64,000 nt of DNA. It comes from Streptomyces sp. NBC_01116. GTDB lineage: Bacteria > Actinomycetota > Actinomycetes > Streptomycetales > Streptomycetaceae. Shown here in pieces: positions 16,916 to 25,529 of this stretch. Location: assembly GCF_041435495.1 (NCBI RefSeq), contig NZ_CP108644.1, forward strand, positions 2,914,001 to 2,978,000, written 5' to 3'. Within the stretch, counting starts at the first letter, position 1. Each line of letters begins with the position of its first letter. A model generated the notes under the pieces. It ran no database searches. It was not told the DNA's origin and saw only the letters and a program-made list of their open reading frames with translations. The position numbers and the translations under genes were made by a program.

Positions 16916-18176
16916 CACCGGGCACCCCCGCCTTCTCCCGGGCCGCGGCGGAGCCCGCCGGGCCGGCCGCTCCGGCGGTCCCCACAGCTCCGGCGGCTCC
17001 GGCAGCTCCGGCTTCTTCCGCTGTTCCCGTCGTGCCCTCTCTTCCCGCCGCGCCCTCGGCTCCGGCTGTTCCCGCTGTTCCCGCCGGGAGCAGCACAGCG
17101 TCCTCGGGGGCGAAGTGCAGGGTGACCGGGTCACCGAGGGCCGGGGGCTCGCGCAGTTCGCGGAGGTCTGCCATGAGGCGGTGACCGTCGACGTCGGCGT
17201 GGACGCGGTGGGTGGAGCCGCGCCACTGGACCTCGGTCACGCTTCCGGTGAGCGCGTTGGGCCCGTCGCCGAGGCCGACCAGGTGCGGCCGGACGCAGAG
17301 CGTCGCGGTGGCTCCGGGGGCGGCGGTGTCGGTGGGGACGGCGAGCGCGTGACCGTCGAACTCGACGGCTCCGTCCGCGGCGACCGTGACCGGGAGCAGG
17401 TTGGCGTTGCCGACGAACGAGGCGGTGAACTCCGTACGGGGGCGGCGGTAGAGCTCCTGAGGGGTACCGCAGTCCTGGAGGCGGGCCCGGTCCATGACGG
17501 CGATCCGGTCGGCGAGGGTGAGGGCCTCGACCTGGTCGTGGGTGACGTACAGGATGGAGACGTCGGGCAACTCGCGGTGCAGCCGCGCCAGTTCGGCGAG
17601 CATGCCGGAGCGGAGCCGGGCGTCGAGGGCGGAGAGCGGTTCGTCGAGGAGCAGGACGCCGGGGCGGATGGCGAGCGCGCGGGCGATGGCGACGCGCTGC
17701 TGCTGGCCGCCGGAGAGTTCGCGCGGGTGGCGATCCGCGTACGCGGCCATGCCGACGAGTTCGAGGGCCTCGGTGACCCGGCCCGGGATCTCCGCCTTCG
17801 GGGTGCGGTGGGCCTTGAGCCCGAAGGCCACGTTGTCCTTGACCTTGAGGTGCGGGAAGAGGGCGTAACTCTGGACGACCATGCCGATGCCGCGCCGGTG
17901 CGGGGGCAGGGCGGTGACGTCCCGGCCGCCGAGGAACACCCGCCCGGAGGCGGGCCGGACGAACCCGGCGACGGCGCGCAGGGCGGTGGTCTTGCCCGAG
18001 CCGGACGGCCCGAGGAGGGCCATCACCTCGCCGGGCTCGACGGTGAGGTCGAGCCGGTCGAGGACGACGTTCCCGCCGTAGGCGACGGTGACGCCCTCGA
18101 AGCGGATGCCGCTGGGGGCGGCGGGGGCGGCCTGCCCGGGTCCGCGCCCAGCGGCGGCAGGGGCCGGGGCGCTCAC
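16911..18176 (-). CDS. ABC transporter ATP-binding protein (2-aminoethylphosphonate type)
   Basis: 421 residues. GTG at 18176 overlaps the HAD gene stop (GTGA). Walker A is GPSGSGKT, the signature LSGGQQQR, Walker B VLLLDEPLSALD, and the switch His lies in YVTHDQVEAL. A C-terminal TOBE-like regulatory domain (FVGNANLLPVTV, LCVRPHLVGLG, GSTHRVHADV) follows, as in the CUT1/phosphonate/iron type. The last 55 residues are a Gly/Ala/Thr low-complexity tail rich in GTAGA units, absent from typical family members. The stop codon is in the IS target site. The protein should energise permeases 1 and 2, but permease 1 is disrupted next door. Confidence 0.92.
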   Translation of the reverse strand: MSAPAPAAAGRGPGQAAPAAPSGIRFEGVTVAYGGNVVLDRLDLTVEPGEVMALLGPSGSGKTTALRAVAGFVRPASGRVFLGGRDVTALPPHRRGIGMVVQSYALFPHLKVKDNVAFGLKAHRTPKAEIPGRVTEALELVGMAAYADRHPRELSGGQQQRVAIARALAIRPGVLLLDEPLSALDARLRSGMLAELARLHRELPDVSILYVTHDQVEALTLADRIAVMDRARLQDCGTPQELYRRPRTEFTASFVGNANLLPVTVAADGAVEFDGHALAVPTDTAAPGATATLCVRPHLVGLGDGPNALTGSVTEVQWRGSTHRVHADVDGHRLMADLRELREPPALGDPVTLHFAPEDAVLLPAGTAGTAGAEGAAGREGTTGTAEEAGAAGAAGAVGTAGAAGPAGSAAAREKAGVPGG

Positions 18177-18940
18177 GCCTCGGCCCGCGCGATGAGGTCG
18201 GGCAGCTCGGCGACGGACCCGAGCACGTGGGTCGCGCCGTGCCGGGTGAGCTGGTCCTTGTCGTGGGCGCCGGTGAGGACCCCGGCCACGATCCCGGCGC
18301 CGGAGCGCAGGCCGCTGAGCATGTCGTACGAGGTGTCGCCGGCCACCACGGTCCGCCGGACGTCGTCCACGGCCGCGGTGCGCAGGAACGCGGCCAGCAC
18401 CATGTCCGGGAAGGGCCGGCCCCGGCCGCCCGCGTCGGCGGGGCAGAGGGTGAGCGGGACGAGGTCCTGCCAGCCGAGTGCGGCGAGGATGGCGTCCTGG
18501 GTGGCACGGGCGAAGCCGGTGGTCAGGACGACGGTGCGGCCCTCGGACGCGAGCCGCTCGACGGCCTCGCGGGCGCCGGGGACGGGGGCGATGCGGCCGC
18601 CGTCGACGAGCTCCCCGTACGCCTCCTCGAAGGCGATGTTGGCCCGCTGGGCCTTGGCCTCGCCCTCGCCACCGCTCTGGCCACCACTCTCGCCACCGCC
18701 CTCGTCAGGGCCCTCGGCGGCGAAGAGGTGCCGGAACACGGTGATCTTTGATTCGCCCATCGTGGCACGTACGTAAGCGAGTTGGCGGGCGTGCTCGTCG
18801 GATCCGGCGCGCACGCCGAGGCGTTGGGCGGCGGCGGAGAAGGCCTGCTCGACGAGGCCGCCGTCGGCGACGGTGGTCCCGGCCATGTCGAGGACGACCA
18901 GGTCGTAGGGGTCGCGCGTGATGTCGGTCGGGGAAGTCAT
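18173..18940 (-). CDS. Phosphonatase-like HAD hydrolase
   Basis: 255 residues. ATG at 18940 lies 5 nt after the oxidoreductase stop. HAD motif I is VLDMAGTTVADGG, the D-x-A-G-T form of phosphonoacetaldehyde hydrolases rather than the usual DxDGT. The cap carries ATMGESKITVFRHLF; the Lys there is at the place expected for the Schiff-base Lys of phosphonatase. Motif II is VVLTTGFA and motif IV VVAGDTSYDMLSG. It would cleave phosphonoacetaldehyde to acetaldehyde and phosphate, the step after oxidation of an aminoethylphosphonate. A short acidic/Gly insert (EGPDEGGGESGGQSGGEGEA) in the cap is unusual. It matches the phosphonatase-like family found beside TIGR03364 oxidoreductases, from memory. 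Confidence 0.85.
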   Translation of the reverse strand: MTSPTDITRDPYDLVVLDMAGTTVADGGLVEQAFSAAAQRLGVRAGSDEHARQLAYVRATMGESKITVFRHLFAAEGPDEGGGESGGQSGGEGEAKAQRANIAFEEAYGELVDGGRIAPVPGAREAVERLASEGRTVVLTTGFARATQDAILAALGWQDLVPLTLCPADAGGRGRPFPDMVLAAFLRTAAVDDVRRTVVAGDTSYDMLSGLRSGAGIVAGVLTGAHDKDQLTRHGATHVLGSVAELPDLIARAEA

Positions 18941-18945
18941 GTGGT

Positions 18946-20070
18946 TCACCAGCCCAGTTGGTCGGCGGTCGTTTCGGCGATGGCGGGCGAGCACGTCATG
19001 CCGCGCCCGCCGGGTCCGGTGACGAGCCAGACCCCGTCGCGCACCTGCTGCCGGTGGACGACGCGTGAGGTGTCGGTGCACTGGGCGTAGACGCCGGCCC
19101 AGCGGTGGCGGACGCGCGGCAGCGGGCGGCCGAGGAAGGCTTCGACGACCCGGGTGAGGTGCTCGTAGGGCTCCTCGACGGTGTCGAAGGCGAAGGGGTG
19201 CTCGTACTCGTGGGTGTCGCCGATGGTCAGCCCGCCGTCGCGGCGCTGCACCATGAGGAGCTGCATGCGGTGCTCGGCGGCGACCGGGTCCTGGGCCTGT
19301 CCGGCGTTGAGCGCGTCGAGCGCCTCGCCCCGGTAGGCGGGGTAGTAGCGGAAGCTGTCGGCGTCGGCGACGGAGGTGGTGAGCGGCTCGCCGAGCGGGT
19401 CGGTCTGCATCATCTGGAGGCGGACGCGGCGGACGGGCAGTTCGGGCCCGGCGAGTTCGCGGACCAGCCCGCCGAGCCAGGCGCCGGTCGCGAGGATCAC
19501 GCCGTCACCGGTGTGGACGTCGCCGTGGTCGTCGCGCACCGAGGCGGTCCCGACGACCTCACGCACTTCGCGACCGCCGAGGTAGGTGTACCGGCCGGAG
19601 GCCAGCAGGCTTTCTTTCAGAGCGAGTTGGGCGGTGCGGGGTTCGACCGCGGCGTCCCGCTCGCACCACAGAGCGGCGGTGAACGCGCCCCGCAGGGCGG
19701 GGTTGAGCGCCCGGGCCTCCTCGGCGGTGAGCAGCTTGTAGCCGCGCGCCGCCGCGTCGGGCCGGGCGACGGCCGCCTCGGCGACGGCGACCTCGCGTGC
19801 GGTGCGCAGCGGGGTGAGGGAACCACAGGCCCGGAAGCCGAGTCCGGGCACCCGCTCCCCGACGGCCTCCCACAACTCGCGGGCGCGCAGGGCGGTCTCC
19901 AGCTCCTCGCCACCGGCCCGGCCGCTGACCCATATCTGTCCGAAATTGCGGAGCGATGCCCCGCGCGCCTCGCTCTCGCGCTCGATCTGTACGACCTCGT
20001 GGCCGCGGCTGACTGCGTGCCAGGCGTGCATGGTTCCCACCACGCCGGCTCCTACGACGATGACTCTCAC
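18946..20070 (-). CDS. FAD-dependent oxidoreductase of phosphonate clusters (TIGR03364 type)
   Basis: 374 residues. GTG at 20070 begins VRVIVVGAGVVGTMHAWHA directly at the dinucleotide fold. The longer frame upstream to 20199 crosses the putative operator and is unlikely to be translated. A DAO/glycine oxidase-like fold is shown by the GxGxxG motif, Glu at the end of beta-2 (VVQIERE), ASLRNFGQIW and the C-terminal VWLVTGPGGRGMTCSPA. Enzymes of this family beside phosphonatase-like HADs are reported to oxidise 2-aminoethylphosphonate or its N-methyl derivative to phosphonoacetaldehyde (from memory). Here it heads the operon of phosphonatase, ABC transporter and binding protein, 76 bp downstream of the operator-like motif. 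Confidence 0.87.
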   Translation of the reverse strand: MRVIVVGAGVVGTMHAWHAVSRGHEVVQIERESEARGASLRNFGQIWVSGRAGGEELETALRARELWEAVGERVPGLGFRACGSLTPLRTAREVAVAEAAVARPDAAARGYKLLTAEEARALNPALRGAFTAALWCERDAAVEPRTAQLALKESLLASGRYTYLGGREVREVVGTASVRDDHGDVHTGDGVILATGAWLGGLVRELAGPELPVRRVRLQMMQTDPLGEPLTTSVADADSFRYYPAYRGEALDALNAGQAQDPVAAEHRMQLLMVQRRDGGLTIGDTHEYEHPFAFDTVEEPYEHLTRVVEAFLGRPLPRVRHRWAGVYAQCTDTSRVVHRQQVRDGVWLVTGPGGRGMTCSPAIAETTADQLGW

Positions 20071-20145
20071 GCCGGACACGCTCCTCGGGACGGGTGTCCC
20101 GCACGCGTCCGTCCACCGACGGGACGGTGAACGACCTCGCAAGTT

Positions 20146-20161
20146 TGGACCAGACCCGTTA
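20146..20161. promoter_or_regulatory. Operator-like site upstream of the phosphonate catabolic operon
   Basis: TGGACCAGACCCGTTA, identical to 12956-12971. It lies between the GntR gene end and the oxidoreductase start. The pseudo-palindromic core GGACCAGACC fits a HutC/GntR dimer site. Confidence 0.65.
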
Positions 20162-20214
20162 TGTTTTCGTGATCCGAAGAGTCCTGCGGTGAAGCGCATC
20201 GGGCAACGGGCCCC

Positions 20215-20985
20215 TCAGCTCCGCTCCTCGCCTCGCAGATGGGTGGAGAAGGAGAAGCGATCACCCCGGAACAGGGTCCGCACGCGCTCCAGCGGACGGC
20301 CGTCGGCGTCCCGGGAGAGCCGGTGGATCAGGAGCATCGGCAGCGCGGGCGGGGTCCCGATGAGCAGAGCCTCGCGGGGGGTCGCGAGCACGGTCTCGAT
20401 CCGCTCGTCGGCGTCGCCGAAGGCGATTCCGAGGCGGTCGCGGAGGTAGGCGTAGAAGGAGGAGTCCGGGTCGAAGGCCGTGTCCAGGTCCGGGACGCGG
20501 GCGACGCCGACGTACGTGCTCTCCAGGCCGACACGCTCGTCGTCGGCGAGCAGCACCCGCTCCAGGTGCCAGACCGGCTCGCCCCGCCCGACCGCGATCT
20601 CGGCGGCGAGCGCCTCGGGGCAGGGGAAGCGGTCCAGGCCGATGAGGTGGCGGCCGGGCCGACGGCCCTGGCGGCGGACGCCCTCGGTGTAGCTGGCCAG
20701 GGAGAGCGGCTGCTCCAGCTTGGGCCCGGCGACGACCGTGCCGCGCCCCTGTCGGCGCAGCCGCCCTTCCAGGAGGAGTTCGCGCAGGGCCTGGCGGACG
20801 GTCTCGCGCGCGACCTCGTGCCGCTGGGCCAGCTCCCGCTCGGTGGGCAGGAGCCCGCCCTCGCCCAACTCGTCCAGCAGCACCGCGATACGGGCCTTGA
20901 CCGCGTAGTACTTCGGGATACGGCCGTGCTCGGGGATGCCGGAGCGGATCGGTGCGCCAGGTGCCTGGTCGTTCGGGTAGTCCAC
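20215..20985 (-). CDS. GntR-family (HutC subfamily) transcriptional regulator
   Basis: 256 residues, GTG start at 20985. The N-terminal winged helix is visible (LPTERELAQRHEVARETVRQALRELLLEGRLRRQGRGTVVA, residues ~46-85). A UTRA ligand-binding domain follows (HLERVLLADDERVGLESTYV, then the C-terminal ERVRTLFRGDRFSFSTHL). It is on the same strand and immediately upstream of the phosphonate operon. It is therefore the likely controller of the two identical operator-like sites; the effector would be the phosphonate or a breakdown product. UTRA regulators usually dissociate from DNA on ligand binding, so induction by substrate is expected. Confidence 0.92.
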   Translation of the reverse strand: MDYPNDQAPGAPIRSGIPEHGRIPKYYAVKARIAVLLDELGEGGLLPTERELAQRHEVARETVRQALRELLLEGRLRRQGRGTVVAGPKLEQPLSLASYTEGVRRQGRRPGRHLIGLDRFPCPEALAAEIAVGRGEPVWHLERVLLADDERVGLESTYVGVARVPDLDTAFDPDSSFYAYLRDRLGIAFGDADERIETVLATPREALLIGTPPALPMLLIHRLSRDADGRPLERVRTLFRGDRFSFSTHLRGEERS

Positions 20986-21043
20986 GGCCCGATCGTTGCA
21001 GACGCGGGTGAACAGGCGGCGCTACGGGCCCCGCCGCGACCGG

Positions 21044-22351
21044 TCAGTCCGTGGGGCGGCGGAAGCGGCGGGCATGCCGCACCAGAGCCACCCCGCCGAG
21101 CAGCAGGGCCCCGGCGGCGACGCCGGTCCAGGCCAGTGACTCCGGTCCGGTGCGGGCGAGTTCGGGGAGCGGGTGGCCCGGGCGGTCGCGGGGCGGGCGT
21201 CCGGGGCGGTCCTCGTCGGCGCCCCTTCCCTCCTCACCGGTTCCGGGGCGGGCCGGCGGCCGGTTGCCGGGAGCGCGGTCCGGGGACGGGTCCCGGCCCG
21301 TGCCGGGGTCGGTGCGGGTGCCGTCGCCCGGGTCCGCGCGCTCCTGGTCGGCGCGCTCCGGGCCGGAAGGTTCCGGATCGGGACGTTCCGACCGGGGAGT
21401 CTCCGGCTGCGGGCGCTCGGACCGGGGCTGCTCGGACCGGGGCTGCTCGGACCGAGGCCGCTCAGGCCGGGGCTGTTCGGACCGGGGCTGCTCGGACCGG
21501 GGCTGCTCCGGTTCACGGATGCCGCCCGTGGCGCCGTCGACGATCACGAAGGCGTAGTCCTCCGACTCCCCCACCCATTCGCCGTCCTCGCGCCCGCCGC
21601 CCTTGGCCTTGTCCTGGTGGCGGCGCTGGACGACGGCGGCGTGGGCGGTGACCGGACCGGGGGCGGTGTCGGAGGTGAAGGCCATCCGGACGCGTACGGA
21701 GACCGTTTCGCCGGCGGGGACGGTGAACCCGAGGAACTCGTCGGCGGATCTGTCGGTGCCGGAGCTGTCAGCGTCGGTGCCCTTACCGATGCCGGTGCCG
21801 GTGCCCTTACCGGTGCCGGTGCCGGTGCCGGTGCCGTTCGACGTCCCCGCCTCACCGTCTTCCCCGCCCTCCGCCTTCTCGCGCCCGCCGTCCGCTCCGC
21901 CGCCGAAGACGCCGATCTGCTCGTCGCGGTCGGTGCCCTCCCAGGTGACCCGGTGTTCGACGTCGGGGCGGCCGGGCTCGGAGAACTCCAGCTGGATCTG
22001 GTCCGACGTCAGCCTGCGGTCGCGGTCGGCGAGGACGAGGACCGGGTGCAGCGCGCGGCAGGGCGTGTCGGTGGTGTTGGTGAGGTCGAGGAACCAGGTG
22101 CCGTAGCCACCCCCTGAGGCGTATCTGTCCGGGGCGTCCTGGATCCGCGTCTCGATGGGGAAGTCCTTGGCGTCCGGGTCACCGCAGACGGGCTGCCGGT
22201 CGGCCGCCGAGGCGGCGGGGACGGACGCGGCCGGCAGGGCGGCGACCTGCGGGCCGCCCAGGAGCGCGGCGGGCACCGTGATCCCGGCGGCCAGCCCGAG
22301 GGCGGCGAGCGCACGGGCGTCACGCAGCCGTGGGCAGGAGGTGGGAGGCAT
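21044..22351 (-). CDS. Cell-wall-anchored surface protein with LAXTG sorting signal
   Basis: 435 residues. ATG at 22351 has AAGGG 8 nt upstream; the alternative GTG at 22360 is too close to it. A signal peptide (LAALGLAAGITVPAALLGG...ASA) precedes an exported beta-rich domain (PVCGDPDAKDFPIETRIQD, GGYGTWFLDLTNTTDTPC). A Gly/Thr dipeptide run (GTGTGTGTGKGTGTG) follows, then a second beta domain (EFLGFTVPAGETVSVRVRMA). After that comes a stalk of about ten PRSEQ/PRPER pentads. The C-terminus is LPELARTGPESLAWTG, a hydrophobic helix and RHARRFRR. LARTG matches the LAXTG motif of Streptomyces class E sortases, and a class E sortase is encoded at 29768-30700. The exported domain is of unknown function. 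Confidence 0.88.
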   Translation of the reverse strand: MPPTSCPRLRDARALAALGLAAGITVPAALLGGPQVAALPAASVPAASAADRQPVCGDPDAKDFPIETRIQDAPDRYASGGGYGTWFLDLTNTTDTPCRALHPVLVLADRDRRLTSDQIQLEFSEPGRPDVEHRVTWEGTDRDEQIGVFGGGADGGREKAEGGEDGEAGTSNGTGTGTGTGKGTGTGIGKGTDADSSGTDRSADEFLGFTVPAGETVSVRVRMAFTSDTAPGPVTAHAAVVQRRHQDKAKGGGREDGEWVGESEDYAFVIVDGATGGIREPEQPRSEQPRSEQPRPERPRSEQPRSEQPRSERPQPETPRSERPDPEPSGPERADQERADPGDGTRTDPGTGRDPSPDRAPGNRPPARPGTGEEGRGADEDRPGRPPRDRPGHPLPELARTGPESLAWTGVAAGALLLGGVALVRHARRFRRPTD

Positions 22352-22432
22352 GGAGGTCACCCTTCACTGCTCGCGGACGACCGGGGCGGGGGCCTCGGTG
22401 GCGGCCTCCGACACCACCACGCGCGCGCGGAC

Positions 22433-23716
22433 TCAGAGAGTCGACATGCCGACTTGATTCATAGGATCACCCGACTGCTTCCCCCCGACTCGCTCCCCCA
22501 CCCGCCCGAACACCGGCGCGAGCACCAGTTGCGCCGCGCCCTCCGCGACCGGCCGGTCTCCGCCCCGGGCGACCGTGACCCTCACGCCCGCGCCCGCCCC
22601 GCCCCGCGCGGCCCGCTCCTCGATCACGGCCCGGACGCCCCGTACGTACGCGTCCTCGTCGGCGGCCACCGTCCGGCCGCCCAGGACCACGCGGTCGACG
22701 CCGAGCAGGCCGACCAGGTTCGCCGCGCCCGTGCCCAGGACCCGGGCGGCCTCCCCCCGGTCGCCGCGCGCCTCGGCGGCCAGGCACAGCGCCTCGATGC
22801 AGCCGCGCCCGCCGCAGCCGCAGAGCGGGCCGTCCAACTGGAGGGTCTGGTGGCCGAATTCGCCCGCCCCGGTCCGCGCGCCCCGGTGCACCTCGCCGCC
22901 GAGGACCAGGCCCGCGCCGAGCCCCGTACCGAGGTGGAGATAGGCGAAGTCGCCGCGCGGCTCGTCGAGCGAGAGGGCCAGGGCGAGGGCGGCGGCGTTG
23001 GTGTCCTTGTCGAGCACCACCGGCAGCCCGGTCCGTTCGGCCAGGGCGGCGCGCAGCGGGTACCCGTCCCACTGCGGGAATCCGGTGACCCGGCGCAGGA
23101 CGCCGTCCCGGTGGTCCAGCGGGCCGGGCACGGCGACGCCGACGCCGAGCACCGGTTTGTGCGGTTCGGCCGCGCACAGGTCCCGTACCGCGTCCACCGC
23201 GTCCGCGAGGACCCGGTCCGCCGGAGCGCCGAGGTCGAGCGGCGCGCGGGTGACCGCGACCGGCCGGCCCGCGAGGTCGACGAGGACGGCGGTGAGCCCG
23301 TCGCGGTCCAGGTGCAGCCCGACGGCGAACTGCGCGTCGGGGACCAGCCGCAGCACGGTGCGCGGCTTGCCGCCGGTGGAGGGGCGCAGGCCCGCGCCGA
23401 CGGCGAGCCCGTCCTCGCGCAGCCGGGCGGTGATCTTGCTGACGGCCTGCGGGGTGAGGCCGGTGCCCTCGGCCAGCTCCAGCCTGCTGATGCCCTCCGC
23501 CCCGGCGGCCCGCAGCAGGTCCAGCACCAGCGCGGCGTTGTGGTGGCGCAGGGCCGGCAGATTCACCCCGGTCTTCGCCCCGCCCATCGCCCCGGCCTTC
23601 GCCTCGCCCGTCACCTCGGCCATCGCCCCCGCCTTCGCCTCGGTCTTCACCCCGGCCATCGCCCCGGCCCGCGTCTTCGTACGGCTCCCGTTCACGGTTC
23701 GCTCGCTCCTCTTCAC
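22433..23716 (-). CDS. ROK-family transcriptional repressor
   Basis: 427 residues from GTG at 23716. GTG at 23695, preceded by GAGGAG, or ATG at 23587 are alternative starts, because the first 45 residues are a low-complexity Gly/Ala/Lys repeat (AKAGAMAEV, AKAGAMGGA). A winged helix (GISRLELAEGTGLTPQAVSKITARL) is followed by a ROK sugar-kinase-like domain: VGVAVPGPLDHRDG, LDKDTNAAALA, HLGTGLGAGLVL and the zinc motif CGCGGRGCIEAL. It would bind a sugar or sugar phosphate. It is divergent from a Gfo/Idh/MocA oxidoreductase; the 56-bp gap contains a palindrome that could be its operator. Confidence 0.92.
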   Translation of the reverse strand: MKRSERTVNGSRTKTRAGAMAGVKTEAKAGAMAEVTGEAKAGAMGGAKTGVNLPALRHHNAALVLDLLRAAGAEGISRLELAEGTGLTPQAVSKITARLREDGLAVGAGLRPSTGGKPRTVLRLVPDAQFAVGLHLDRDGLTAVLVDLAGRPVAVTRAPLDLGAPADRVLADAVDAVRDLCAAEPHKPVLGVGVAVPGPLDHRDGVLRRVTGFPQWDGYPLRAALAERTGLPVVLDKDTNAAALALALSLDEPRGDFAYLHLGTGLGAGLVLGGEVHRGARTGAGEFGHQTLQLDGPLCGCGGRGCIEALCLAAEARGDRGEAARVLGTGAANLVGLLGVDRVVLGGRTVAADEDAYVRGVRAVIEERAARGGAGAGVRVTVARGGDRPVAEGAAQLVLAPVFGRVGERVGGKQSGDPMNQVGMSTL

Positions 23717-23746
23717 CGCCCCATTGTGCCGGTCGCTTGCACTTTG

Positions 23747-23759
23747 GCAACAGCGTTGC
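23747..23759. promoter_or_regulatory. Palindrome between ROK repressor and oxidoreductase genes
   Basis: GCAAC-AGC-GTTGC, inside CTTTGGCAACAGCGTTGCTTAA, in the divergent gap. Its symmetry and location suit a repressor operator controlling the rightward genes and the ROK gene itself. Confidence 0.5.
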
Positions 23760-23772
23760 TTAAGTGGATCGC

Positions 23773-24903
23773 ATGACCCCCAACGCCTCCGACGCCCCGC
23801 TCCGCGTCGCCCTCGTCGGCTACGGCCTGGCCGGCTCCGTCTTCCACGCCCCGCTGGTCGCCGCGACCGGGGGGCTGGTCCTCGACACGGTCGTCACGTC
23901 GAACGAGGAGCGCCGGGCCGAGGCCCTCGCCGCGTTCCCCGACGTCCGCCTCGCCGCCTCGCCGGACGAGGTGTGGGAGCGCGCCGACGAGCTGGACCTC
24001 GTCGTGATCGCCACCCCGAACAGGACGCACGTCCCGCTGGCGACGGCCGCGCTGAAGGCCGGGCTGCCGGTGGTCGTGGACAAGCCGGTCGCCGGGACGG
24101 CCGCCGAGGCGCGCGAGCTGGCGGCCCTCGCCGAGGAGCGCGGGCTGCTGCTCTCGGTCTTCCAGAACCGCCGCTGGGACAACGACTTCCGCACGCTCGC
24201 CGGGCTGATCGCCGAGGGCGAGCTGGGCGAGGTGCAGCGCTTCGAGTCCCGGTTCGAGCGCTGGCGGCCGCAGCCGAAGGGCGGCTGGCGCGAGTCGGGC
24301 GACCCGGAGGAGATCGGCGGTCTGCTGTACGACCTGGGCAGCCATGTCGTCGACCAGGCGCTGGTGCTGTTCGGCCCGGCGGTCCAGGTGTACGCCGAGT
24401 CCGACGTACGGCGTCCCGGCGCTGCGGCGGACGACGACACCTTCATCGCGATCACCCACGCGGGCGGGGTCCGCTCGCATCTGTACGTCAGCGCCACCAC
24501 GGCCCAGCTCGGCCCGCGCTTCCGGGTGCTGGGCTCGGAGGCGGGCTATGTGAAGTACGGCCTGGACCCGCAGGAGGCGGCCCTGCGCGAGGGCCTGCGC
24601 CCGGTGGCCGGTGAGCCGTGGGGCGAGGAGGCCCAGGAGCTGTGGGGCCGTCTCGGCTCCGGCGAGTCCCCGCTGACCGGCGGCGGCGACCCGGTCCGCA
24701 CGCTGCCCGGCGACTATCCCGCGTACTACGCCGCCGTCGCCGCGGCGGTGCGCGGCACCGGCCGGAACCCGGTCACCGCGCTCCAGGCCGCCGCCGCGCT
24801 GGACGTCCTGGAGGCCGCCCGCCGTTCGGCCCGCGAAGGCGCCTCCGTCACCCTCCTCCCCCACCACGACGAGGACCGCCCGGCGAAGGAGCGGCGCGCA
24901 TGA
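23773..24903 (+). CDS. Gfo/Idh/MocA-family oxidoreductase
   Basis: 376 residues, ATG at 23773. No clear ribosome-binding site precedes it, so a leaderless transcript is possible; GTG at 23764 would add three residues. The NAD(P)-binding fold is ALVGYGLAGSVFHAPLVAA, with the family's DKP motif in VVVDKPVAGTAAEAREL and the middle motif FQNRRWDNDFRTL. The C-terminal catalytic alpha/beta domain includes LYDLGSHVVDQALVLFG, with the family His. It probably oxidises or reduces a polyol or sugar derivative. It is divergent from the ROK repressor, suggesting sugar-responsive control, and its stop overlaps the next start (ATGA). Confidence 0.93.
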   Translation: MTPNASDAPLRVALVGYGLAGSVFHAPLVAATGGLVLDTVVTSNEERRAEALAAFPDVRLAASPDEVWERADELDLVVIATPNRTHVPLATAALKAGLPVVVDKPVAGTAAEARELAALAEERGLLLSVFQNRRWDNDFRTLAGLIAEGELGEVQRFESRFERWRPQPKGGWRESGDPEEIGGLLYDLGSHVVDQALVLFGPAVQVYAESDVRRPGAAADDDTFIAITHAGGVRSHLYVSATTAQLGPRFRVLGSEAGYVKYGLDPQEAALREGLRPVAGEPWGEEAQELWGRLGSGESPLTGGGDPVRTLPGDYPAYYAAVAAAVRGTGRNPVTALQAAAALDVLEAARRSAREGASVTLLPHHDEDRPAKERRA

Positions 24904-25379
24904 GCACCACCTCCCCCTCCGTCTCCGAGCTGATCGCCCAGGAGCGCCGGCTCGCCCTCCCGCACTTCTCCCACGACGACGCGTTCGCGCTCGGCAGCCT
25001 GCTGGTCGCGCTGGCCCGGGAGCGGCAGGCACCGGTCGCGATCGACATCCGGCGCGGCGCGCAGCAGCTCTTCCACGCGGCGCTGCCCGGCTCCAGCGCG
25101 GACAACGACGCGTGGATCGACCGCAAGCGCAAGGTCGTCGAGCGGTACGGCGAGAGCTCGTTCCTGGTGGGCGCCCGGTTCCGGGCGAAGGGCACGACGT
25201 TCGAGGAGTCCTCGCGGCTGGACCCTGACACGTACGCGGCGCACGGCGGTTCGTTCCCGATCGCGGTGGAGGGCGCGGGCGTGATCGGGACGGTCACGGT
25301 GTCGGGGCTTCCGCAGGCCGAGGACCACGCGATGGTGGTCGAGGCGCTGGAGCGGTTCGCGGCGACGCCGGGGAGCTGA
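24900..25379 (+). CDS. Heme-degrading domain / HbpS-GlcG (UPF0303) family protein
   Basis: 159 residues. ATG at 24900 overlaps the upstream stop (ATGA). It is a compact alpha/beta fold: LALPHFSHDDAFALGSLLVALA, APVAIDIRRGAQQLFHAALPG, NDAWIDRKRKVVERYGESSF and C-terminal GVIGTVTVSGLPQAEDHAMVVEAL. Members of this fold (HbpS, GlcG) bind heme or cobalamin-like ligands or act in glycolate/sugar operons. Its cotranslation with a MocA-type oxidoreductase is a recurring arrangement, so it probably assists that pathway. Confidence 0.88.
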   Translation: MSTTSPSVSELIAQERRLALPHFSHDDAFALGSLLVALARERQAPVAIDIRRGAQQLFHAALPGSSADNDAWIDRKRKVVERYGESSFLVGARFRAKGTTFEESSRLDPDTYAAHGGSFPIAVEGAGVIGTVTVSGLPQAEDHAMVVEALERFAATPGS

Positions 25380-25529
25380 GCCCCCCGTAGGCGGAGTGCG
25401 GGTGGGACGTCACGTACGCACATACGCGTGACGCCCCACCCCACCTCACCCCACCTCACCCCGCCCCCGTCATGCGTCGGCGGGGACGGGGGCGGACGGC
25501 TGCGGGGCTACGGGGCCAAGGGGCTACGG

